Notes under the pieces: model-generated
What the model was told of the DNA's origin: nothing
The model's input: the letters and a program-made list of their open reading frames with translations, nothing else
Databases searched by the model: none
NCBI RefSeq assembly: GCF_016908375.1
Contig: NZ_JAFBDS010000008.1
Location: 124,001 to 188,000 of the forward strand
Source of the DNA: Amphibacillus cookii
Lineage (GTDB): Bacteria; Bacillota; Bacilli; Bacillales; Amphibacillaceae
Reading direction: 5' to 3'
Length of the DNA stretch: 64,000 nucleotides
Position numbers and translations under genes: made by a program
In this document: positions 55,184 through 62,219 of the stretch, piece after piece
Numbering within the stretch: position 1 is the stretch's first letter
Layout: each line of letters starts with the position of its first letter

Positions 55184-55434
55184 TATTAGAACCTCCTAAT
55201 CGATTTTGTGAACGTTTTCACAATATGGCCCAAGCTACTTTAATTGAGCTATTCTATTTTAATACTAAAATCTTTTAGCGTATTTTTAAAACACCTTTCC
55301 TTTGTATCAGATACAACAATTATTAGTGACTAAGTTAAGGAAAATGTCTATTTGAATTATCAATGATGTACATAAATAAACTCACTACCGATATGGTAAT
55401 GAGTCGATAAAATTTTTTCCTTTGTTTAAAACAA

Positions 55435-55505
55435 ACATGAGCGTCCGTTATCACCCATCTCAATAGATTGACCTCTGTTCTCTATTTTGAGATGGATGGT
55501 TGACT
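55435..55505 (+). repeat. R1 repeat, 3' fragment (copy G)
   Basis: ACATGAGCGTCCGTTATC is followed by the hairpin CCCATCTCAATAGATTGACC / CTATTTTGAGATGGATGG. It matches copy B in this part, with G-A to A-T type changes on both arms of the stem (CACCTCA/TGAGG versus CATCTCA/TGAGATG), as expected for a conserved RNA helix. The 5' half and the GTGATAAA end are missing. Confidence 0.75.
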
Positions 55506-55525
55506 TTACTTCTGCATGGATGTGC

Positions 55526-55710
55526 CGCATACGTTTAGCACGTTATGTCGTTCCGAAAAGCAAGGGGTTCGCTTTTCGCGGGGGTGGCTTCAGCTAACTT
55601 TAGAAGCTAAGAGCGCTTCTAAAGTGGATCTTCAGCTCATCCTATTCCCGCAGAAGTCTCATCCCTTGCTTATCTCCACTTAGACTGGGTGGGGATTCAT
55701 ACTGAAGGCG
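55526..55710 (+). repeat. R2 repeat, copy 1
   Basis: About 180 bases match the copy at 61362-61533 at most positions. The core contains TTCCGAAAAGCAAGG, GGTTCGCTTTTCGCGGG, AACTTTAGAAGCTAAGAGCG CTTCTAAAGT (a hairpin of AACTTTAGAAGC and GCTTCTAAAGT) and TTCCCGCAGAAGTCT. Related hairpin repeats with CGCTTTCCGCGGG and CCCGCAGGAGTC occur widely in intergenic DNA of Bacillaceae; their role is not established. Confidence 0.8.
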
Positions 55711-55717
55711 ATTTCTC

Positions 55718-55943
55718 CATTTTTCGTGCGATCGCACCTCGTTTTCATGCGAATTTCTCACTTTTCGTGCGATCACAACTCGCTTTCATGCGAATTTCTC
55801 ACTTTTCGTGCGATCGCAACTCGCTTTCATGCGAAATTCTTACTTTTCGTGCGATCGCAACTCGCTTTCATGCGAAATTCTTACTTTTCATGCGATCGCA
55901 ACTCGCTTTCATGCGAAATTCTTACTTTTCGTGCGATCGCTGA
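55718..55943 (+). repeat. R3 tandem repeat array, about 5.5 units of 41 bp
   Basis: The unit is CGTGCGATCGCAACTCGCTT followed by TCATGCGAAATTCTTACTTTT. The first two units carry small differences (ATTTCTCAC for ATTCTTACT), and the last ends at CGTGCGATCGCTGAAAG. Each unit contains the palindrome TGCGATCGCA and an ATGCGAA. Because 41 is not a multiple of three, all three plus frames stay open and produce repetitive His/Cys/Phe-rich translations; these are artefacts. A smaller, older array is in the guaA leader. The following 220 bases to 56166 show nothing else. Confidence 0.9.
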
Positions 55944-56166
55944 AAGCGAAACATAGCTCACCTGCGCCTCTAAAACGAAAGGTTTATAATCAATCGAAAA
56001 TCTATATTCAAAGGCAATGCTTATATTTAATATGAGGTCTACCCTTATGCTAACTTTGCTGAACCTAAAAATTCAGATGAGAAAGTTGAGTTATTTATTT
56101 AACCCCATTTGCGACACTACATACCGCTAAAAAGGCGATAATTTAGCACAACGTTTCTTCTTTACT

Positions 56167-57198
56167 TTATACGCGTTTCAAGAGAGCCTTGGTTGAGTTT
56201 CGATAAATAATTTCGTGGGGGACAATAATGCGTTTAGCCGGTTCTTCTTTATCTTTTGTTTTTTCAATTAAACATTTTGCAGCTTGAACACCAAGGTTAA
56301 ATATTTGTATATCTACAGTGGTAAGTAGAGGTCTAGTGATTTCTGATAAATATAAGTTATTAAAACCAGTAATAGAAATATCTTCTGGACAAGATATACC
56401 TATTTCCTCTAGCATATTAATCACGCCAAAACTCATGATATCATCCGCAATCACTAGAGCAGTAGGAGGCATTTCTAATGAAAATAATCGTTTCACTGTC
56501 TTCCGTCCACCTGAATTTAAAAACTCTGCGTGAACGATGTAATCAGGAAATGTTGGCAAATTGGCGAGTTTTATCGCTTGTTGATAGCCTTGAAGACGAT
56601 CAACTGTAACAACTAGATCTGTCGAACCACCAATAAACCCAATATACTGGTGTCCTAGATCGATTAAATGATTCGTAATATCCTTGCTTGCGGCAACATT
56701 ATCATTATCAACATAAGTAATTTTACTCTCATTTATATACGGTTTTCCTACTAAAATAAACGGAAAATGAGTGGTCACGAGAAAATCCACAACAGGGTCA
56801 GATACACGAGAATAAAGTAATATGATTCCATCCACGTGACTGCCGTAAACCATTCGTTTAACTTCTTCGAAAGATTGCTGTTCATCCCCACCAGTAGATA
56901 CGTAAAGTGAATATCCTGCTTCATGGGCTAAAGAACCTACCCCACGTAATACCTCAGAAAAAAATGAATTCTGGAAACCAGTTTCAGATGAAGGGGGCAT
57001 GATCACACCGATTGCTTGAGTAGAGCGACCAGCTAAGCTTCTTGCATTGACATTTGGGTGATATCCTAATTCTTTCATCGCTCTTCGTACACGCTTCTTA
57101 GTATCTAAACTAATCCGTGAATGATCAGCAATGACATGAGAAACAGTGGAAGGAGACACATTCGCTTTCTTTGCGACGTCTTTAATCGTTACCGCCAT
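56167..57198 (-). CDS. LacI family regulator of maltodextrin uptake (MalR-like)
   Basis: This 343-residue repressor starts VTIKDVAKKANVSPSTVSHVIADHSRIS, the LacI helix-turn-helix with hinge (ARSLAGRST), followed by the sugar-binding core (AIGVIMPPSSE, DGIILLYSRV, GFIGGSTDLV, ITGFNN). It lies just downstream of malG on the same strand but after a terminator, so it has its own promoter. The neighbouring transport genes and CGTase make a maltose/maltodextrin regulator likely. GAGGATG precedes ATG 57198. Confidence 0.9.
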   Translation of the reverse strand: MAVTIKDVAKKANVSPSTVSHVIADHSRISLDTKKRVRRAMKELGYHPNVNARSLAGRSTQAIGVIMPPSSETGFQNSFFSEVLRGVGSLAHEAGYSLYVSTGGDEQQSFEEVKRMVYGSHVDGIILLYSRVSDPVVDFLVTTHFPFILVGKPYINESKITYVDNDNVAASKDITNHLIDLGHQYIGFIGGSTDLVVTVDRLQGYQQAIKLANLPTFPDYIVHAEFLNSGGRKTVKRLFSLEMPPTALVIADDIMSFGVINMLEEIGISCPEDISITGFNNLYLSEITRPLLTTVDIQIFNLGVQAAKCLIEKTKDKEEPAKRIIVPHEIIYRNSTKALLKRV

Positions 57199-57258
57199 GA
57201 ACCATTCATCCTCTAAGTACTTAATAACATCCTAATTCATTAGTGTTATAAAAATAAC

Positions 57259-57274
57259 ATTACCGTTGCATAAA
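57259..57274. promoter_or_regulatory. Possible LacI-type operator upstream of the regulator gene
   Basis: TTTATGCAACGGTAAT (minus strand) shares ATGCAA-CG with ATGCAAGCGTTTTT in the malE promoter (61230). It is 61-76 bases upstream of the regulator start. The right half of the dyad is weak. Confidence 0.3.
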
Positions 57275-57411
57275 CTTTTTGGGCAAATATCAAGGAGCAT
57301 CATTAAACGATGCTGAAAGACATGGCGTCATGGCTCATTCTTTTTGCCTGACTTCCATCCAATATTTTCATGCAACACTAATAAAAATGAAATGTATAAA
57401 TTTTTTTAAAA

Positions 57412-57452
57412 AAACAAGCATCCAAGTAACTGATTAGCAGTCACTGAGATGC
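57412..57452 (-). terminator. Terminator of the malEFG operon
   Basis: On the minus strand GCATCTCAGTGACTG and CAGTTACTTGGATGC pair around CTAAT, followed by TTGTTTTTTT. It starts eight bases after the malG stop. Confidence 0.88.
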
Positions 57453-57459
57453 CCGCCAT

Positions 57460-58299
57460 TTAACCTTTCGTTCCACCAGCAGTTAAACCTGATATTAAAT
57501 ATCTTTGTAAATACAAATAGACAGCCGCCACAGGAACAGCAACTAAGATTGATCCAGCAGCAAATCTTGTAAAGTTATTAGCAAACTGATCGTTAATAAA
57601 ATTGAATAATCCAACTGCAAGTGTATAATTTTCCTTGCTTGATAGAACAATAGATGGCAACAAAAAATCAAAAAGTGGCATCATAAAATTAAATAATCCA
57701 ACCACCGCTAATATCGGCTTAGCAAGCGGAAGAACGATACTCCAAAAAACTCTAAGATGCCCAGCGCCATCAATACGTGCAGCCTCATCAAGTTCGCGCG
57801 GGATCGTATCAATATAACCTTTGACTAACCAAGCATTAAAAGGAATCTGTCCACCCAAATAAACAAATATTAATCCAGTCAGCGTATCTAGCATTCCTAT
57901 CATATTTAGGAATACATACAATGCAACCATAGCCATCATAACCGGGAACATCTGCAGCAACAGAAAGATATAAAGTGCATTCTTTTTACCTACAAATTGA
58001 TATCTAGAAAAAGCGTATGCAACTAAAGATGTCATAATCACACTGCCAACCGTTACTGACACCGAAACAATTAAAGAATTTTTGTACCAGAGCAAATAAT
58101 CACTATTTACACTAAATAACCATCTATAATGATCCAAAGAAAAATTTTCTGGGATGATGGAAGATGAATATAAGCTCATACCTTGATTAAAGGACATCCC
58201 GATCGTCCAAATAAGCGGATAAAAAATGGCAATAGAAGTAATGGTTATAAACAGATACATAATTGTTACTTCTACTATTGAAGTTTTTTTGGGATTCAC
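57460..58299 (-). CDS. malG: Maltodextrin ABC transporter permease, MalG type
   Basis: This 279-residue inner-membrane protein has six membrane helices and the EAA loop (LDEAARIDGAGHLRVFWSIVLPLAKPIL), which contacts the ATPase. The C-terminus YLISGLTAGGTKG is typical of MalG and its relatives. The start is GTG 58299, sharing one base with the malF stop (TAGTG), so translation is coupled. It is the last gene of the import operon. No ATPase gene is present nearby, as in Bacillus systems served by the shared ATPase MsmX. Confidence 0.94.
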   Translation of the reverse strand: MNPKKTSIVEVTIMYLFITITSIAIFYPLIWTIGMSFNQGMSLYSSSIIPENFSLDHYRWLFSVNSDYLLWYKNSLIVSVSVTVGSVIMTSLVAYAFSRYQFVGKKNALYIFLLLQMFPVMMAMVALYVFLNMIGMLDTLTGLIFVYLGGQIPFNAWLVKGYIDTIPRELDEAARIDGAGHLRVFWSIVLPLAKPILAVVGLFNFMMPLFDFLLPSIVLSSKENYTLAVGLFNFINDQFANNFTRFAAGSILVAVPVAAVYLYLQRYLISGLTAGGTKG

Positions 58300-59600
58300 T
58301 ACAATTCACCTTCTTCTTTAAAGGATTTGGTTTGTCTAAATTGATAAAAAGCAAAGCATGAAATAATTAATCCCATAATCAATGAGATAGCCGCAGCCAT
58401 AGCATAATTATTCGTATCAAAGGTCAATTTATAAACCCATGAAATTAAAATATCGGTCCCCCCTGCATTTTGCCCTCTTACCGGAGGTCCACCTTCATTA
58501 AACAAGTAGATTATGTTAAAATTATTAAAGTTTTGAGCATATTGCATAATGAGTAATGGAGCCGTAGCAAACATAACATGTGGAAAGGTAATGAATCGGA
58601 ATTTCTGAAAACGCGATCCACCATCCACATCGGCCGCTTCATACCAATCTCTAGAAATGCTTTGTAGCACACCTGTAAATAGAGCAAAAATGAAGGGAAA
58701 CCCTAACCATGTTTGGATTAAAATAACTGCTGTTCTCGCATAGAGTGGATCACTTAACCAAGGTATCCCATCGCCACCGAAAAGCGGAATGATAATATCT
58801 CTGTTAATGGCACCGAAATCATCATTAAACATAGCTGAAAAGATTAAAATCGTAACAAACGCTGGGACTGCCCAAGGTAGAATTAAAATGGTGCGAATAA
58901 GCTTTTTAAATTTTATCCTCGGGTCATTAACCATTAATGCCAAAATCAACCCTAAGGCGATCTGTAATGTGGTGGCTACGATTGTCCATACAACTGTCCA
59001 TGATAAAACGCTCACAAACGTATCCTGCCAAATGGGAACAGTAACTAATTCTTTAAAATTTCCAATGCCTATCCAATCTACTAGACTTCTTGGTGGCGAA
59101 TTATAAAGACTATAGTTCGTGAATGCTAACAGCACAGAAAAAAGCAAAGGGAAGACGACGACAAAAATCATCAGTAACAACCCTGGAAATGTCATTAAAT
59201 AAGGAAAAGAATGATCATAGAAACTGATAATTGACGCCTTAAATCCTTTCGGAAGCCATCCCGCTTTAATTTGTCTCGCCTGATTTCTTGCATCTATTAC
59301 ATTAAAGACATAAAGCGTTATCAACATAACGGTTCCAATTAACGACAAAACGCCAAAAACGAGCAACCTTATTGAATGATCTTCTCCAGGAATAGTACCT
59401 AACGTTCGTAATCCCCAAAGTCCATAGTTAAGCGTATCAATGAGTGTGATTAAAATAACCACTTCTAATAAAATAAAAATGATCCCTTTAATAAATCTGC
59501 GATTGTACAGCTGACCTAGCCCTGCAAATACGATTGACAGTACAGTCGCAATGGTTGGATTATGTTTATTCGCCCTTTTATTTATTAATGTATTATCCAT
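58299..59600 (-). CDS. malF: Maltodextrin ABC transporter permease, MalF type
   Basis: The product has about 433 residues and roughly eight membrane helices. An N-terminal membrane unit of about 130 residues (FAGLGQLYNRRFIKGI, with the double-helix arrangement of MalF) precedes the six-helix core with the EAA loop (WYEAADVDGGSRFQKFRFITFPHVMFAT). ATG 59600 (MDNTLINKR) follows GGGAGTCATCAAA; the ATG/ATT starts further upstream lack an RBS. It is co-transcribed with malE (140-base gap with a hairpin) and coupled to malG. Confidence 0.93.
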   Translation of the reverse strand: MDNTLINKRANKHNPTIATVLSIVFAGLGQLYNRRFIKGIIFILLEVVILITLIDTLNYGLWGLRTLGTIPGEDHSIRLLVFGVLSLIGTVMLITLYVFNVIDARNQARQIKAGWLPKGFKASIISFYDHSFPYLMTFPGLLLMIFVVVFPLLFSVLLAFTNYSLYNSPPRSLVDWIGIGNFKELVTVPIWQDTFVSVLSWTVVWTIVATTLQIALGLILALMVNDPRIKFKKLIRTILILPWAVPAFVTILIFSAMFNDDFGAINRDIIIPLFGGDGIPWLSDPLYARTAVILIQTWLGFPFIFALFTGVLQSISRDWYEAADVDGGSRFQKFRFITFPHVMFATAPLLIMQYAQNFNNFNIIYLFNEGGPPVRGQNAGGTDILISWVYKLTFDTNNYAMAAAISLIMGLIISCFAFYQFRQTKSFKEEGEL

Positions 59601-59627
59601 TTTGATGACTCCCTGTTCAATATTTAT

Positions 59628-59667
59628 CAAGAAAAAGAGGGAAGGGATAGTATTCCTCCCCTTTTAA
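59628..59667 (-). terminator. Intercistronic hairpin between malE and malF
   Basis: On the minus strand AAAAGGGGAGG pairs with CCTTCCCTCTTTTT (with one bulge and wobble pairs) around AATACTATC. It may end part of the transcripts so that the binding protein is made in excess, as in other mal operons. Confidence 0.5.
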
Positions 59668-59739
59668 ATAGTTGGCACTTTAATAGTCTGTGTGATCAGT
59701 GAGACCGAAACGCTTCATTCCAGTACTGCAAGTTTCATT

Positions 59740-61023
59740 TTACTGTGCGCCACTTGCTTCTATGTTATTATGAATGTGTTCTACTGCTTCATCTAAAACA
59801 GAGGAAACATCCTCTCCTTCAGCTAAAAATTGTAATGCATTATTCATGGGTTCCCATACTTGAGACATTTGCGGCGTACTAGGCATAGGCACGCCGTTAG
59901 CAATTTGTTCACTAAACGCAGAAAAAATCGGATCTTCAATGGCTTCTAGAGCATTTATATTTGTCGGTAATTCTCCAGCAATGTCAGAATAGTATTCTTG
60001 ATTTTCTTGATTAGTCATAAACAAAGCTAGATCCGTAGCCCATTCCGCATTTTCTGAATAATAAGATACCATCCATGCCTTTGTCCCTACTAATGTTTGG
60101 GCAGGTTGACCATTGATGTCTGGAAATGGCGCAAAACCAAGGCTATCACCCAATGCTGCTGTATAACTCGGAATACTCCATGGCCCATTAATTACAGCGC
60201 CAACTTTACCTTCAGTAAACAGTCCATCTATAACGTCAATAGTCGTAGATGACGGGATTCTACCTCTCTCAAAAAAGGATTGGAATAATTCTCCTCCCTC
60301 AATGGCTCCTTCATTATTAAGACCAATATCTGTCGTATCATAATCCCCTGTTTCTCCCCCAAAAATATAGGACCCATGTGTTTTGAAGAAAGGGTATGCA
60401 AAGTATATATCATTTGGTTTCATAAGAAAGCCAAATTGATCTTGTGACGGGTCAGTATGTTCATCTAGTGCTACTAATAAATCATCAATGGTTTGAGGCT
60501 CATCAATGATATCTTTGTTATAAAAGATTCCATAAGTTTCAATAACAGCCGGAATACCGTAAATATCGTTAACACCCTCGAATTCATATTGAACCGACTC
60601 AATAGACGTCGAGCTATATTTATCTAATTGCTCGTCTGTTAAATCTAGGGGCTGAGCTAGACCTTGAGCGACAATATCCCCTGTTTGATTATGCGGTTGA
60701 AAGAATAAATCGGGTCCATGACCTTCAGGTCCAGCTAAAGCTAGTTCAGACAACTGTTCTAACATTGATTTTGCAACGACATTAACTTTAATGCCTTGCT
60801 CTTCTTCATAATCTAAAGCAATTTTTTCTATAGCTTCTAATTGTTCTTCTTCATCATTGGCCCAGATTGTTAACTCTTCAGGTTTGTTTACGTCCTCACC
60901 ATTTGTATTTTCTGAATCAGAATCTACATTGGTCGTGTCATCTCTGTCAGGAGAACATGCACCTAATATAAGCATTGTCATTAATACTGTGATCAAAAGA
61001 ATAAACATACTTTTATTTCTCAT
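59740..61023 (-). CDS. malE: Maltodextrin-binding lipoprotein, MalE type
   Basis: This 427-residue solute-binding lipoprotein has the lipobox LILGAC (Cys ~23) and an acidic Asp/Glu linker, then a family 1 binding-protein fold: ELTIWANDEEEQLEAIEKIALDYEEEQGIKV, GPDLFFQPHNQTG, GIPAVIETYGIFYNKD and AVINGPWSIPSY, all typical of maltose/maltodextrin/cyclodextrin-binding proteins (MalE, MdxE, CymE). AAAAGGAG lies nine bases before ATG 61023. A cre-like site, a terminator and a structured leader precede it (61048-61185). It feeds malFG. Confidence 0.94.
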   Translation of the reverse strand: MRNKSMFILLITVLMTMLILGACSPDRDDTTNVDSDSENTNGEDVNKPEELTIWANDEEEQLEAIEKIALDYEEEQGIKVNVVAKSMLEQLSELALAGPEGHGPDLFFQPHNQTGDIVAQGLAQPLDLTDEQLDKYSSTSIESVQYEFEGVNDIYGIPAVIETYGIFYNKDIIDEPQTIDDLLVALDEHTDPSQDQFGFLMKPNDIYFAYPFFKTHGSYIFGGETGDYDTTDIGLNNEGAIEGGELFQSFFERGRIPSSTTIDVIDGLFTEGKVGAVINGPWSIPSYTAALGDSLGFAPFPDINGQPAQTLVGTKAWMVSYYSENAEWATDLALFMTNQENQEYYSDIAGELPTNINALEAIEDPIFSAFSEQIANGVPMPSTPQMSQVWEPMNNALQFLAEGEDVSSVLDEAVEHIHNNIEASGAQ

Positions 61024-61047
61024 AAATAACCGCTCCTTTTATTTTTG

Positions 61048-61061
61048 TGCAAACGCTATCA
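61048..61061. promoter_or_regulatory. Candidate cre (CcpA) site in the malE leader
   Basis: TGCAAACGCTATCA fits TGNNANCGNTNNCA. It lies downstream of the malE promoter and 25 bases upstream of the start codon, where CcpA would act as a roadblock. A MalR operator is an alternative reading. Confidence 0.55.
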
Positions 61062-61090
61062 TACAAATCTTCACTCTAAAGCAAAACAAC

Positions 61091-61185
61091 CTCCTTTCCC
61101 AAAAAAACAACCCCGACTTTTTTTAAAAAAAGCCGGGGTTGTTTGCAATAATCGCAAAAGCAGCGCCCTCAATTTAAGAATTGAG
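61091..61185 (-). ncRNA. Attenuator-like leader of malE, paired with the CGTase leader
   Basis: On the minus strand: hairpin 1 (CTCAATT-CTTA-AATTGAG, 61168-61185), linker GGGCGCTGCTTTTGC, hairpin 2 (TTGCGA-TTA-TTGCAA, 61143-61157), a terminator (AACAACCCCGGCTTTT paired with AAAAGTCGGGGTTGTT and followed by TTTTT, 61101-61143) and AAAGGAGG (61091-61098). The element is nearly the same, in opposite orientation, before the CGTase gene (62077-62171). Hairpin 1 has C-G where the other copy has U-G, and hairpin 2 has G-U where the other has A-U; the stems are therefore preserved. Regulation by attenuation is inferred. Confidence 0.7.
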
Positions 61186-61206
61186 TAATAACTAGGTTGT
61201 GCCATC

Positions 61207-61235
61207 ATTTTATATAATAAAATTAATTTATGCAA
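61207..61235 (-). promoter_or_regulatory. Promoter of malEFG with overlapping repressor-type site
   Basis: TTGCAT (61230-61235) and TAAAAT (61207-61212) are 17 bases apart on the minus strand. ATGCAAGCGTTTTTTT at 61230-61245 overlaps the -35 box and resembles cre/MalR sites. Confidence 0.65.
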
Positions 61236-61361
61236 GCGTTTTTTTGAAATAAAATTTTAAAATATTAATTTATAACTCAACTTTCACACACTGAGAATAG
61301 TCATTCAATCTTGATCGTGTTCAATAGACACGGTATTCAATAGGCTTGTGGACATTACTGC

Positions 61362-61533
61362 TCCACCTGCGTTTAGAACGTTATGTCGTTCCGAAAAGCA
61401 AGGGATTCGCTTTTCGCGGGTCTGGCTTCAGCTAACTTTAGAAGCTAAGAGCACTTCTAAAGTGGATCTTCAGCTCATCCTATTCCCGCAGAAGTCTTAC
61501 CCCTTGCTTATCTCTACTTGGGGTTATACTGAA
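61362..61533 (+). repeat. R2 repeat, copy 2
   Basis: It matches the copy at 55526-55710 from about CCACCTGCGTTTAGAACGTT to TTGCTTATCTCTACTT, including the AACTTTAGAAGC / GCACTTCTAAAGT hairpin. It lies between the two divergent mal promoters; the copy has the same orientation as the first. Confidence 0.8.
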
Positions 61534-62020
61534 TATGTAAGCCCAACCACACGAAAAAAAGCGAAGAAGCTGTGACACGACTTGAATAAGAAGTTTCTTA
61601 TGCTGAGACGCAATGCCGATGTCTTCATGATCTACATCGTGTAAATCTGACGTCCACGGATTGAAATGGCGCTTGATGAGCTCTTGAAAGACAACCATTA
61701 TTAAGAGAGATGTTACGATTGAGCAGGTGAGCTATTTACTTTTTATGTTGTCAACGTACAGCATATAAAGACTCTTTTATTTTCGTTTAGTCAGATTATA
61801 TTAGAGGTGCGGCGAAATTATGTATCGATCAATAATTGATCATGCTAAAAAATTCATTATTGATTGCTTTCATTCAATCAAACTTCTCAATGATAAATAG
61901 GTTTGTTACTTATTCCTATATCAAAGCCACAACAAAGGCAAAAATTTCGCTCAGCTTACTTTTCAAAGTGCAATCGATTTTCCTTGTATTTACCACAATC
62001 ATTTTAAATTAATCTATAAT
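61534..62020. other. Intergenic remainder between the divergent mal units
   Basis: The stretch contains an AT-rich region and a 72-codon minus-strand frame ending near 61480 (start ATG at 61698, MVVFQELIKRHFNPW). That frame has no ribosome binding site and runs into repeat R2; it may be a gene fragment, but I recognise no family. The segment 61780-62020 shows no structure other than AT-rich DNA with TTGATCA/TGATCAAT steps. Confidence 0.4.
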
Positions 62021-62025
62021 AGTTA

Positions 62026-62054
62026 TTGACATTGTCAATTGATCTTGTAATAAT
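62026..62054 (+). promoter_or_regulatory. SigA-type promoter of the CGTase gene
   Basis: TTGACA (62026-62031) and TAATAAT (62048-62054) are 16-17 bases apart. Transcription would begin near 62061, just before hairpin 1 of the leader. Confidence 0.72.
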
Positions 62055-62076
62055 GAGAGTAACAACCTTGTGATAA

Positions 62077-62171
62077 CTTAATTTGCAAATTGAGGGCGCT
62101 GCTTTTGCAATTCTTGCAAACAACCCCGGCTTTTTTTTTAAAAGCCGGGGTTGTTTTTTTGAGAAAGGAGG
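62077..62171 (+). ncRNA. Attenuator-like leader of the CGTase gene, paired with the malE leader
   Basis: Hairpin 1 is CTTAATT-TGCA-AATTGAG (62077-62094), then GGGCGCTGCTTTTGC, hairpin 2 TTGCAA-TTC-TTGCAA (62105-62119), a strong terminator (AACAACCCCGGCTTTT / AAAAGCCGGGGTTGTT followed by seven T, 62119-62160) and GAGAAAGGAGG. Although the terminator is complete, the gene downstream has no other promoter that I can see, so readthrough must be controlled. No known riboswitch or RAT antiterminator sequence (e.g. the LicT/SacT type) is recognised. Confidence 0.7.
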
Positions 62172-62219
62172 ACCGTTTTCTGTTCAATTTATTTCAAAAA
62201 TTGAAAGGTTGTGAACAAT

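Noticed and set aside
55718-55943. Possible CRISPR array
   Set aside because: Units are contiguous 41-bp tandem copies with no unique spacers, and no cas genes are present in the window.
55689-56035. Three overlapping plus-strand reading frames of 75-84 codons with repeated His/Cys/Phe/Ser patterns
   Set aside because: They are a by-product of the 41-bp tandem repeat, which keeps all three frames open. There is no ribosome binding site, and no codon bias.
61348-61698. Two short frames (75 codons plus, 72 codons minus) between the mal units
   Set aside because: Both overlap repeat R2 and lack ribosome binding sites. The minus frame could be a gene remnant but shows no family similarity.
61207-62054. 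The divergent mal region as a simple CcpA/MalR-only controlled pair
   Set aside because: Cre/MalR-like sites are present, but they do not explain the duplicated terminator-containing leaders with compensatory base changes.
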